Of a DNA stretch of 64,000 bases, positions 25,782-35,089 are shown in pieces. Every line of letters starts with the position of its first letter. The first letter of the stretch is position 1. The stretch comes from Oscillospiraceae bacterium (lineage in GTDB: Bacteria; Bacillota; Clostridia; Oscillospirales; Ruminococcaceae): assembly GCA_020024285.1 (NCBI GenBank), contig JAHHTZ010000002.1, forward strand, positions 186,001-250,000. Reading direction: 5' to 3'. The notes beneath the pieces are model-generated. The model saw only the letters and a list, made by a program, of their open reading frames with translations, was not told the DNA's origin and made no database searches. The position numbers were made by a program, and so were the translations under genes.

Positions 25782-27725
25782 ATGAATCTATTGTCTGAAT
25801 TAAGGGAACGGCTCGTTTCTCTCGCGATGGCAGGGACACAGCTTTTGTGCGAGGATTTTCGGCTCAAAAAAGCAGTAGAGTCCGTTGCACCGCTGTCAGG
25901 AAAGAATCCTGTCTTTCAGAAAATATTTACAGATGCAGAAAAGCTGCTTTCTGCCCCAAGGGAAGAACAGGGAGTGCTGCTCCTGAATCTTCTGGGGCTT
26001 CTTGATGCGGTGCTGTACACACAGGCATCCGGTACTATGGAGGGCGATTTTCAGCCGCTGCCCAGCGGGGAAAATGTAGGACAGCTCATCCAGATTCGAT
26101 ACAGTGAAATCACACCGATTTTAGAGGCACTGTCTGCAACAGGGGGCGGACGATTGTCGGTGATTGCACATACCCTGTGGGAGCATCCGCAGTATCTGGG
26201 GGATTACCGGGTGATCGACGCAATGATCGAGGATCTCTCCGATCCCTACCGCGACATGACAGATCAGCTTTATGAGATTCTTTATGCACTGGCAAGCGGT
26301 CAGCCAATCGTGGGCTTTGTCACCAACTGGGAGCGTTATCGTTATGGCGAAGTCCCCTTCCTAAAAAAGGCGCAGCTGCCAAAGGTAGATAAAAGCCGGA
26401 TGGTCGCCCGACTCAAATCGCACTTCGATCCGCAGGGAAAAACGGACATGGTGCATCGCCTGATGCTTGCAGGCGCGCTGGCGGGAGCAGAGGAAAACGA
26501 CTGGTATCTCTCCTTGCTCGAAACCGCGAAAAAGGATGTGCGCGCCCTGGCGATTTTTTCTCTTGGATACGAGGAAAGAAACATTCCCTTGCTTTTAGAG
26601 CTTGCCCAAAAGGAGCACGGCAAAGCAAAGGAAATGGCATATCGTGCGCTGTCACAGTGGGATCATCCACAGGCTTTAGAGCTGTGGGAAAAGACACTCA
26701 GGAAAAATCCAAAGTATGCAGAATATCTCAATACCACAACACTTGATGCTTATGGCGATCTTGCAGCATCGCATCTCAAAGAAAAGCTCAGTGATGTGCT
26801 GGGGAAAAAGCAGATCGAGTCTGCGCAGATGGAGGAGATCTCTCCATGGATCACAGCGCTTACCAATAAGGCGTCTGTTGGCACGGTGGAGCTTTACGAC
26901 TGGATCATGGACGAGCAGGAAAACCTGCCCGATGTCCGCGGGGTGACCGGCCGTTACGAATACATCACCCAGATCCTCCCGAAATTTCAGGAGCAGATTT
27001 GCAATACCCTGACTCTGCGCTGCCCCAAAAGACTGGTGGATTACTTGCAGCAGATTGAGCCTTGGGCAGACAATGTGTGGACAAGGGGCTGCATTCTGGC
27101 GGATCTTCTCACGCTTCCTGCCGCAGAGGTTTACGAAAAATGGAAGAACGAATGCGATCCGCAAATTTATCGGGAGCTGCAAAGCATCCGGTACGGCGGG
27201 GGGAGCTACTATGCATTGACCTATATGCAGGGAGTTTCCATCCGCTCCTTGTCTGACAGTGAACCCATCAAGTGCGAAATCAGGGAGCCGTTGGATCTGC
27301 GGTGGATCGATGTGTTCATTAAGAACAGATGGGACGATCTCTTTTCAAGGATCAGCAGCGACCTTCCGGAAGAATACTGCAAGAAGATCGGAAAGCGCCT
27401 GTACGATTCCTGCGCAGAGAGCGAGGAAAAAACCACGAACTTTGATGCCTCGAATCTATGCAGAAAGCTCAATCTCATGCACTCCTACGGCTGGGATCAT
27501 TTTGATGACCTTCTTGTAAATCTGTGCAAAGCTCACGAGGACATTGCAGGGCATCATATCAGTCAGGTGCTTGAGCAATACAGTGCACTGGCAGGGGACG
27601 AGATGGCCCAGCAGGAGGCTGCGCGGGTCTTGCAGTATTTTCGCTCAAATCAAACGTACAAACTGTCTGCGGATGCTGTTGACACCCTGCTTACAGAACG
27701 CGGTTTCCTGAAGAAAGAATCATAA
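25782..27725 (+). CDS. Helical (HEAT-like) repeat protein, paralogue 1
   Basis: This 647-residue protein, with no signal or membrane segment, is made of repeated helical pairs rich in Leu and Ala, in the style of HEAT repeats. An example is the EENDWYLSLL...VRALAIFSLGYEERNIPLLLEL block at about 230-290. The first 90 residues are nearly identical to those of the two following genes. A sub-motif, EPLDLRWIDVF near 500-510, also recurs. It probably serves as a scaffold or client for the MoxR/VWA machinery. GGGGGAATGGGG lies ahead of the ATG. Confidence 0.75.
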   Translation: MNLLSELRERLVSLAMAGTQLLCEDFRLKKAVESVAPLSGKNPVFQKIFTDAEKLLSAPREEQGVLLLNLLGLLDAVLYTQASGTMEGDFQPLPSGENVGQLIQIRYSEITPILEALSATGGGRLSVIAHTLWEHPQYLGDYRVIDAMIEDLSDPYRDMTDQLYEILYALASGQPIVGFVTNWERYRYGEVPFLKKAQLPKVDKSRMVARLKSHFDPQGKTDMVHRLMLAGALAGAEENDWYLSLLETAKKDVRALAIFSLGYEERNIPLLLELAQKEHGKAKEMAYRALSQWDHPQALELWEKTLRKNPKYAEYLNTTTLDAYGDLAASHLKEKLSDVLGKKQIESAQMEEISPWITALTNKASVGTVELYDWIMDEQENLPDVRGVTGRYEYITQILPKFQEQICNTLTLRCPKRLVDYLQQIEPWADNVWTRGCILADLLTLPAAEVYEKWKNECDPQIYRELQSIRYGGGSYYALTYMQGVSIRSLSDSEPIKCEIREPLDLRWIDVFIKNRWDDLFSRISSDLPEEYCKKIGKRLYDSCAESEEKTTNFDASNLCRKLNLMHSYGWDHFDDLLVNLCKAHEDIAGHHISQVLEQYSALAGDEMAQQEAARVLQYFRSNQTYKLSADAVDTLLTERGFLKKES

Positions 27726-27796
27726 AATGCAGACAGCGCAGGACTGCCCGGATGGAACAACGATCCAAAACAAAAAGCATGAGAGGAAGGAAGAGA

Positions 27797-29740
27797 ATGA
27801 ATCCATTGTCCGAATTAAGGGAACGGCTCGTTTCCCTTGCAATGGCGGGAACACAGCTTCTGTCCGAAGATGTTCGGCTCAAAAAAGCAGTAGAGTCCCT
27901 TGCGCCGCTGGCAGAAAAGAGTCCTGTATTTCAGAATGTATTTACAGATGCAGAAAAGCTGCTTTCTGCCCCAAGGGAGGAGCAGGGATTGCTGCTTTTG
28001 AAGCTTCTGGGGCTTCTTGATGCTGTGCGGTACACACAGGCATCCGGTGCAGTGCAGGGAGATTTTCAGCCGCTTCCCGAACAGGAAATCTCGATGCAGC
28101 TCACTCAGGGGAGATACAGCGAGATTGCCCCCCTGCTTGAAGCACTCAGCACAAAGGGTCCCGGCAGAATGGACGCTCTCTATCGTGCCGCCGCATCCCA
28201 TCCCCATTCCTTTGCAGACCACCGTGTTCTTGATGCACTCATCCACGACTTAACGGATTCCTACCTTAATATGGCAAGGTTTATCGAGCGATTGCTCAAA
28301 GCACTGGGCTGCGGCGAAAGCATTGCAGTCCCAGACCCTGCGGATCAGAGTAAAGCGATAACATGCATCCTTCCTTCCATCGATCGCAAACAGCTTACTG
28401 CACTGCTGAAGAGGGACTTTGACCCCAAGGGAAAACGCAGCATGGAACGGCGCATCTCTCTCATCGCAAAGATTGCGGGGCAAGAGGAAAACGACTGGTA
28501 CCTGCATTTGATGAAGACAGGCAATATCGGCATAAAAAGCGAGGCGATCCGTGCGCTCAGATGCTCCGAGGAGAACATACCGCTGCTGCTCGAACTGGTG
28601 CAGGAGAAAACGGGCAAGGTAAAAGAAGCCGCCTATCAGGCACTGGCGGATCTCGATTCTCCAACGCTCATTCCGTTCTGGAAGAAGGAGCTCAAAGCCA
28701 ATCCGCAGCTGTCCCCCTGCTTAAAATATACAAAGCACAGCGAAATCTGCGACGTGATCGCAGAAAATGTAAAAGAACAGATGGACCGCTATATAGAAAG
28801 TGACAGCTGGGAATCCGAATGGGCTGACTGGATGCCGTATCGATTCAGCGACAAGGTTTTGGAGGTCTATCAGTGGTTCTATGATAATCAGAAGAATTAC
28901 AAAAAGCTGCAGCAAATCGGGTCTGTCCTAAACAAGGTGATTGCACGGCTGATTTACCGAATGAGGCAAGCGATGGTTTTGTCCTGCCCTGGGGCAGAAT
29001 ATGCAGATACACATATAAAGATCGATCCTTCGAACGTAACAGAGGAGAACTTTAAGCGAATAACCTGTATGCTGAGGAGCCTGACTTCGGAGCAGCAGGA
29101 GTATCTCAATTCCCTCTGCTATTTTATCTGCATTGCAGCAGATTTTCTCTCTCTGCCTGCATCTGAGGTCTATGAAAAGTGGAGTAAAGATCCCCACAAC
29201 TATATCAGCCAATTTTTCCAAAAGCTGCTCTTTGACGAAAAAACGTATCGATACTGGTGCTATATAGAGGACTGCGATGGGCAGGATGAGCAGATCGCCT
29301 GCTGCTTCAGAGAGCCAATCGATCCAAGATGGTTTGACCTCTTTATGGAACGCGGAGAGTACAGTAATCTTCATTTTATGACCCAATATGCGCCGCCGCA
29401 GGCTGCCCAAAAAATCGGGGAATATTACCGTCAAAAACTGATGACACCGGAAAAGACATTCGAAGAATATTGGATCATCATCTGTATCCGGATGATGGCA
29501 AAGTGTAACTACACAAAATTTGATGGCATTTTGGAGGCGCAGTGCAGGATGTATCCCGACATCCTGCCGCAGTGCTGGGTCAAGGTCTTCAAAGAGTACA
29601 AGCTCTATGCAGGGGAAGAAGCCTGCAACCGGGAAGCCCAAAGGGTGATCGATGCTTATAAAAATCAATACCACGATGATGCAGCAGCAAAGGAGCTCAG
29701 AACAATGCTCATTCGCAATCGGTGCTGCCAAAGGGAATAA
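27797..29740 (+). CDS. Helical (HEAT-like) repeat protein, paralogue 2
   Basis: Also 647 residues, and close to paralogue 1 at the N-terminus: residues 3-58 differ at only a few positions, and the DNA there is still visibly similar, indicating a fairly recent duplication. The C-terminal half has drifted, although the VYEKW and REPIDPRWFDLF landmarks remain. ATG 27797 is chosen since GGAAGGAAGAG precedes it and it aligns with the paralogues; a start at 27752 is possible. Its 3' end lies 62 bases before the chosen start of paralogue 3. Confidence 0.75.
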   Translation: MNPLSELRERLVSLAMAGTQLLSEDVRLKKAVESLAPLAEKSPVFQNVFTDAEKLLSAPREEQGLLLLKLLGLLDAVRYTQASGAVQGDFQPLPEQEISMQLTQGRYSEIAPLLEALSTKGPGRMDALYRAAASHPHSFADHRVLDALIHDLTDSYLNMARFIERLLKALGCGESIAVPDPADQSKAITCILPSIDRKQLTALLKRDFDPKGKRSMERRISLIAKIAGQEENDWYLHLMKTGNIGIKSEAIRALRCSEENIPLLLELVQEKTGKVKEAAYQALADLDSPTLIPFWKKELKANPQLSPCLKYTKHSEICDVIAENVKEQMDRYIESDSWESEWADWMPYRFSDKVLEVYQWFYDNQKNYKKLQQIGSVLNKVIARLIYRMRQAMVLSCPGAEYADTHIKIDPSNVTEENFKRITCMLRSLTSEQQEYLNSLCYFICIAADFLSLPASEVYEKWSKDPHNYISQFFQKLLFDEKTYRYWCYIEDCDGQDEQIACCFREPIDPRWFDLFMERGEYSNLHFMTQYAPPQAAQKIGEYYRQKLMTPEKTFEEYWIIICIRMMAKCNYTKFDGILEAQCRMYPDILPQCWVKVFKEYKLYAGEEACNREAQRVIDAYKNQYHDDAAAKELRTMLIRNRCCQRE

Positions 29741-29802
29741 AGCCTCTGAAAAATCATCGAACAAATAAAACGATCCAACGGAAAAATCAGGGGGAAATGA
29801 AA

Positions 29803-31716
29803 ATGAATCCGTTCATTGAATTAAAAGAACGTCTTGTTTATCTTGCAATGGCAGGGACACAGCTTTTGTCCGAGGATTTTCGCTTAAAGAAGGCGGCGCA
29901 GTCCTTTGCGCCGCTGGCAGAAAAAAATCCCGTATTTCAAAAAATACATACTGACCTTGAAAAGCTGCTCACTGCCCCAAAGGAGCAGCAGGGGACACTG
30001 CTGCTGGGGCTTTTGGGGCTGATTGATGCTGTCCTCTACACACAGGCAGCCTACCTTGTAGAGGGAGAATTTTTCATGCTTCCGGCGAAGGAAACGGTAG
30101 AAAAAGCAGTTCAGAGCCGGTACAGTGAGATCTTGCCGGTGCTGCAGGCTCTGTCCACAACAGGCTCCGGACGCGTGGAGGTTTTGCAGGGGACACTCCG
30201 CAAACATCCAAGCTGCTTGCAGGACTACCGTATCGTGGATGCACTCATTCACGATCTCAATGATTCCTACAGTGAAATGGGAAAGCTTGTGTATCAGATC
30301 CTGCTTTCGATGGGGAGCGGCGCGCCGCTGTGCGTTCCGGACCCCGAAAACTACTATACCGAAAAGCTGTGTACTCTTCCTCAAATCGACAAGGCGCAGT
30401 TTGTGGCACAGCTCAAGCAGGGCTTTGACCCGCAGGGAAAGCTCGAGATGGCAAAGCGCCTGTATATCATCAGCTGTACAGCACAGGGAGAAGAGAACGA
30501 CTGGTATCTCTCCCTGCTGGATACTGCAAAGAAGGAGATTCGCCAGGAGGCCATCCGCGCCCTGCGCTGGAGGGAAGATAACATCCCGCTGCTTATGGAG
30601 CTTCTCAAAAAGGAGCGGGCAAAGGGAAAGGAAATAATTTACGGGGTCCTTGGCTCCTTTAATGCGCCGGAGCTCCTCGATTTTGCGAGGGCAGAGCTTT
30701 CTAAAAACATAAAGTCTGTAAAATATCTGAGAAATTCGTCATCCGATGCAATTTCAGACCTCATTGCGGAATTTTTACAGGCAGACATAGAGCGCTGGAT
30801 GAGATGCTCCGAGATTGCAGGGGAGGAATACGAAAAGCTCTGCTGTTATCAGCTCTCGCTCGAAAATAAAACATCGGATAAGATGCTCGATATTTACCGA
30901 TATCTGATCGAGAACGCAGCACATCTGCCCAAGGTGCGCCGGAACAAGGATTGCAGCCAGTCTTTTGCAGAAACCTTCCTTTATATAGTAAACAATGAGT
31001 TGAGAAATATCCTCCTCACATCCTGCCCGCAGAAGCTGGTGGATTTCTTCCATTCTTTTGTGAAAAAACCCAAAGGCAGCATCGGCTCCGCGTTCGTTTT
31101 TGCTGATCTTCTCACACTCCCCAAGGAGGAGGTCTATGAAGCGTGGCATAAGGAGGATTTCAATACCGTTTTGATTGCATTCCAATATGTTACCTATAAC
31201 GACGAAAGGTACCAGATGTGGAACTGGTCCAACAATGAGGATCAATTCTACAGTGAGCCGATCATGCTCCAGCGCGACCTCAAAGAGCCGCTTGATGTGC
31301 GGTGGTTCGATCTGTTCCTCAAAAAGAAACGAAACCAGATCCTTTATCAGCTCGGTGCCGGCTGCCCACAGGAAATGAAGCAGAAAATAGCAGCTTATTT
31401 CTATCGGGATATCATGAATCCACCCAAATATGAAGGCTTTGATGCCGGTCGAGTCTACCGCTTGATGGATGCTCTGAAGGAATATGGCTGGACCGATTGG
31501 AAGGGCGTCCTTTTGGCTCAGGCAAAGCAGCATCCCAACATCAATTCGTACTACTGGTGCTGGATGTTCATGCGATTCCGCGACTGTGCATCGCAAGAGG
31601 TTGTCTATGAGGAGGCAAAAGCTGTGGTGGAATTGTACGATCGATACTATCAGGGAGGTCCCGGAGCAGTAGAAATCAAGAACGTACTGACACAAAACGG
31701 ATTTTATCAGGAGTAA
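29803..31716 (+). CDS. Helical (HEAT-like) repeat protein, paralogue 3
   Basis: The third paralogue has 637 residues. The N-terminal block (LAMAGTQLLSEDFRLKK, near 15-31) is shared with the others. The C-terminal region differs again but keeps EEVYEAW and KEPLDVRWFDLF. ATG 29803 has GGGGG eight bases upstream and matches the paralogues' starts. The frame is open back to 29722, inside paralogue 2, which I treat as shadow. The MoxR gene begins 13 bases after the stop. Confidence 0.75.
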   Translation: MNPFIELKERLVYLAMAGTQLLSEDFRLKKAAQSFAPLAEKNPVFQKIHTDLEKLLTAPKEQQGTLLLGLLGLIDAVLYTQAAYLVEGEFFMLPAKETVEKAVQSRYSEILPVLQALSTTGSGRVEVLQGTLRKHPSCLQDYRIVDALIHDLNDSYSEMGKLVYQILLSMGSGAPLCVPDPENYYTEKLCTLPQIDKAQFVAQLKQGFDPQGKLEMAKRLYIISCTAQGEENDWYLSLLDTAKKEIRQEAIRALRWREDNIPLLMELLKKERAKGKEIIYGVLGSFNAPELLDFARAELSKNIKSVKYLRNSSSDAISDLIAEFLQADIERWMRCSEIAGEEYEKLCCYQLSLENKTSDKMLDIYRYLIENAAHLPKVRRNKDCSQSFAETFLYIVNNELRNILLTSCPQKLVDFFHSFVKKPKGSIGSAFVFADLLTLPKEEVYEAWHKEDFNTVLIAFQYVTYNDERYQMWNWSNNEDQFYSEPIMLQRDLKEPLDVRWFDLFLKKKRNQILYQLGAGCPQEMKQKIAAYFYRDIMNPPKYEGFDAGRVYRLMDALKEYGWTDWKGVLLAQAKQHPNINSYYWCWMFMRFRDCASQEVVYEEAKAVVELYDRYYQGGPGAVEIKNVLTQNGFYQE

Positions 31717-31729
31717 GGAGAAAGAGAAT

Positions 31730-32809
31730 ATGCAGACCGTACAGAGATTACCTGCCGAAAAATTATTTGAACATGAGATCGCAGCGCTGATTGCAGCAGA
31801 AAAAGACCCCATCCCCACCGGATGGAGGATGTCACCCAAATCGGTATTGACTTATATCTGCGGAGGAAAGGTCGGGGACACCGTCATCACCCCCAAATAC
31901 ATCGGAAACCAGCGCCTTGTGGAAATCTGCATTGCAACGCTCGTCACGGACCGCGCTCTCCTGCTGATTGGGGAGCCGGGAACGGCAAAATCGTGGCTCA
32001 GTGAGCATCTCACCGCTGCAATCAACGGCGATTCCACCAAGGTGGTACAGGGAACCGCCGGAACCACCGAGGAACACATCCGCTATTCCTGGAACTATGC
32101 CATGCTGATCGCGAAGGGTCCTTGCCCGGAGGCCATGGTGAAAAGCCCCGTCTACCATGCGATGGAGAGCGGAAGCATCGCCCGCGTGGAGGAAATTTCC
32201 CGCTGTGCCAGTGAAGTGCAGGATGCACTCATTTCCATCCTGTCCGAAAAGCGCATCGCAGTTCCGGAGCTTTCGGTGGAAGTGCCGGCACAAAAGGGAT
32301 TTTCCGTCATTGCAACTGCCAATACACGCGATAAAGGTGTAAACGATATGTCAGCTGCGCTCAAACGGCGCTTCAATATCGTGATTTTGCCAGCCCCGGC
32401 AAACCTTCAGACAGAGATGGAAATTGTAGAAAACCGTGTTCGGCAGCTTTCGGAAAGCCTTGACCTGTATGCAGCTGTTCCAAGTCAGGATGTCATCGAG
32501 CAGGTAGTGACGATTTTCCGCGAGCTGCGCATGGGAGAAACCCTGACCGGAAAGCAGAAGCTCAAAACAACGAGCGGCGTCCTGTCCACCGCAGAGGCGA
32601 TTTCCCTTTTGACCAATTCGATGGCTCTGGCGGGGAGCTTCGGAAGCGGAGAGATCGAACCGAGAGACCTTGCCGCCGCGCTTCAGGGAGCCGTTATCAA
32701 GGATGAAGACAAGGACAGCGTAAGCTGGAAGGAATATCTTGAAAACGTGATGAAAAAGCGTGGTTCTGACTGGCGCGAGCTGTATCACGCCTGCAAGGAG
32801 CTGAACTGA
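31730..32809 (+). CDS. MoxR-type AAA+ ATPase
   Basis: MoxR ATPases act as hexameric chaperones that remodel or load cofactors into client proteins, usually with a VWA partner. The 359-residue protein has Walker A GEPGTAKS at 81-88, a Walker B region near 150-158 (IARVEEISR, with Glu where Asp is usual) and a sensor 1 Asn in TANTRDKG near 196-203. The arginine-rich ALKRRFN box follows near 209-215, as in MoxR/RavA. AAGGAGAAAGAG precedes the ATG. It sits between the helical paralogues and the DUF5682 gene, two bases from the latter. Confidence 0.92.
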   Translation: MQTVQRLPAEKLFEHEIAALIAAEKDPIPTGWRMSPKSVLTYICGGKVGDTVITPKYIGNQRLVEICIATLVTDRALLLIGEPGTAKSWLSEHLTAAINGDSTKVVQGTAGTTEEHIRYSWNYAMLIAKGPCPEAMVKSPVYHAMESGSIARVEEISRCASEVQDALISILSEKRIAVPELSVEVPAQKGFSVIATANTRDKGVNDMSAALKRRFNIVILPAPANLQTEMEIVENRVRQLSESLDLYAAVPSQDVIEQVVTIFRELRMGETLTGKQKLKTTSGVLSTAEAISLLTNSMALAGSFGSGEIEPRDLAAALQGAVIKDEDKDSVSWKEYLENVMKKRGSDWRELYHACKELN

Positions 32810-32810
32810 T

Positions 32811-35072
32811 ATGGCAACACCAGTTTTTTTCGGGGTACGCCATCTTTCTCCGGCAGCGGCATACCATGTCCGTCGGGAACTGGACAGGGTACAGCCGGAC
32901 CTCGTTTTGATCGAGGGACCCTCTGACCTCAACGATCAGATGCAGTGGTTCTGCCATCCGAAAACAGAGCTGCCGGCTGCGATCCTTGCCTATACACAGG
33001 AAACGCCCATCCGCACGCTGCTCTATCCGTTTGCTGTCTACTCTCCGGAGTATCAGGCAATCCTGTGGGCGCATCAGCATCAGGTGCCATGCCGCTTTAT
33101 GGATCTGCCGTCCAGCGTGTTTTTGGCGATTGAGGAAGAACCGCAGAAGGATGAGGAGATGCCCGATCAGCAGGACGAGGGTCCCGCAGCCACAGAGCAG
33201 GTATACCGTCAGCTGGAGGACCTGCTCGGAGAATCGCACGATACCTTCTGGGAGCGGCATTTTGAGCAGATCGAAGAAAATTATCCGCAGGCTTCGGCGG
33301 AATTCGGAAAACAGCTGCGCGATACGGCAGCGGATTCCCCATATCGCACCGCAAAAAATCAGGTGCGGGAAGCCTATATGAAGCGCACGATCGTCAAGGC
33401 ACAGGAGGAGGGCTGTGAAAGCATCTTCTGCGTCTGCGGTGCTTATCATGTGGAAGGGCTCAAAAACAACAAGCCGCTGAGCGATAAGGAAGAAAAAAGC
33501 CTGCCGCGTGTGCAGAGCAATGCGACGCTGATGCCGTATTCTTACTACCGCTTGTCGCAGCGCGCCGGATATGGAGCAGGCAATCAGGCTCCCGCCTATT
33601 TTGAACTGCTGTGGGATGCGATATGCAAAAAGGATCTCAAACAGGCAGGATACCGTTATCTGACGGAATTGGCGGCGAATCAGAGAAAACAGGGACAGAT
33701 GACTTCAAGCGCAGAGGTGATCGAAGCGGCGCGTCTTGCACAGGCGCTTGCAGGGCTTCGCTCCAGCCGATATCCTGCTTTGCAGGATCTGCGCGATGCA
33801 GCCGTCACCTGCATGGGGCACGGGAGCTTCTCCGAGCTTGCGCTTTCGACCGCATCGGTAGAGATCGGTACAAAAATAGGTGCTCTTCCGGAGGGCGTGA
33901 GCCGCACCTCCATTCAAAACGATTTTTACAGGCAGCTCAAGGAGCTTCACCTGGAAAAATATCAGACCGTGCAGGTCCAGCAGCTTGACCTCGATTTGCG
34001 CGAAAACCTTCGGGTCAAGTCGGAGAAGGCAGCCTTCCTCGATTTGAACCGCTCCTTCTTCCTCCATCGCCTGCGCGTGATCGGGGTGCAGTTCGGAAGC
34101 CTGCTGCACAGCCATCAGCAAAATGCCAACTGGGGGGAATATTGGAGCCTCAGATGGGTCCCCGAAACGGAGATCGAAATTGTGGAGGCAGCTCTCTTAG
34201 GGGAAACGGTGGAAGCTGCCGCCTCCTTTTCACTCCGGGAGAAGGCGGGCAGCAGCACCGATATTGCACAGGCTGCCGAGGTGTTTGAAGATGCCTTTCT
34301 GTGCGGACTTCCGAAGGCGGCGCAGTATGCACTCAGAGCGCTGCAGCGCCTTTCCGCGGACACCTGTGCCATCGAGGAAGTATCGAAAACAGCGCAGCGC
34401 CTTTCCACGGTCGTGCGCTACGGAGATTTGAGAAAATTCGGGGCAGAGCCGATCATCCCGCTGCTCCTTCAGCTCTTTTTGCGCGCATGTTTGACACTGG
34501 AAGAATCGTGCAGCTGCGATGACAAAGGCGCAGCGATCGTGACCCAAAGCATCGACCGTCTGGATCTGGTGCAGAGAAACCACGACTTCTTGGAGGAGGA
34601 ACGATGGATCAAATCATTGACGGCGGTGGCACAGCGCGACGATCTCAATACAAAATGCTCAGGGTTTGCGATGGCAACGCTGATCGAACGTGGTTTGGTT
34701 GAAGAGGATGCAGTGGCAGCAGAGGTTTCCCGCCGTTTGTCCAAAGGGATACCGGCAGATCTTGCAGCAGGATGGTTTGAGGGCTTAGCAAAGAAAAATC
34801 ACTATTCTCTCATCATGCGTCTGTCCCTGTGGGAACAGCTCGACCGCTATTTGCAGGAGCTTGACGACGAGGAATTCAAACGAGCCTTGATTTTCCTGCG
34901 CAGGTCGTTTGCAGATTTTTCTGCCAATGAAAAGAGCGATATTGCCGAAAACCTCGGTGAGATCTGGGGTGTCAATCCGGAACAGGCAGCCGATTCCCTG
35001 ATGCGTCCCATGACCGAGGCGGAGGAAGAGATGCTTGAGGGGATGGATGAGTTTGATTTTGATAATATTTAA
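32811..35072 (+). CDS. DUF5682 family protein (EreA/TraB/ChaN-like motifs)
   Basis: The 753-residue protein opens with GVRHLSP (8-14) and LIEGP (33-37), and has CGAYHVEG near 209-216. A His/Glu pair in this order resembles the active-site layout of the EreA/ChaN/TraB/TIKI superfamily, some members of which are hydrolases or metal-dependent peptidases. The remainder (about 250-753) is long and helical with no catalytic motif visible. Enzymatic activity is inferred, not shown. It starts 2 bases after the MoxR stop and is followed by the VWA gene, the conserved order for this family. Confidence 0.82.
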   Translation: MATPVFFGVRHLSPAAAYHVRRELDRVQPDLVLIEGPSDLNDQMQWFCHPKTELPAAILAYTQETPIRTLLYPFAVYSPEYQAILWAHQHQVPCRFMDLPSSVFLAIEEEPQKDEEMPDQQDEGPAATEQVYRQLEDLLGESHDTFWERHFEQIEENYPQASAEFGKQLRDTAADSPYRTAKNQVREAYMKRTIVKAQEEGCESIFCVCGAYHVEGLKNNKPLSDKEEKSLPRVQSNATLMPYSYYRLSQRAGYGAGNQAPAYFELLWDAICKKDLKQAGYRYLTELAANQRKQGQMTSSAEVIEAARLAQALAGLRSSRYPALQDLRDAAVTCMGHGSFSELALSTASVEIGTKIGALPEGVSRTSIQNDFYRQLKELHLEKYQTVQVQQLDLDLRENLRVKSEKAAFLDLNRSFFLHRLRVIGVQFGSLLHSHQQNANWGEYWSLRWVPETEIEIVEAALLGETVEAAASFSLREKAGSSTDIAQAAEVFEDAFLCGLPKAAQYALRALQRLSADTCAIEEVSKTAQRLSTVVRYGDLRKFGAEPIIPLLLQLFLRACLTLEESCSCDDKGAAIVTQSIDRLDLVQRNHDFLEEERWIKSLTAVAQRDDLNTKCSGFAMATLIERGLVEEDAVAAEVSRRLSKGIPADLAAGWFEGLAKKNHYSLIMRLSLWEQLDRYLQELDDEEFKRALIFLRRSFADFSANEKSDIAENLGEIWGVNPEQAADSLMRPMTEAEEEMLEGMDEFDFDNI

Positions 35073-35089
35073 GGAAAGGGGGAGCTTCT

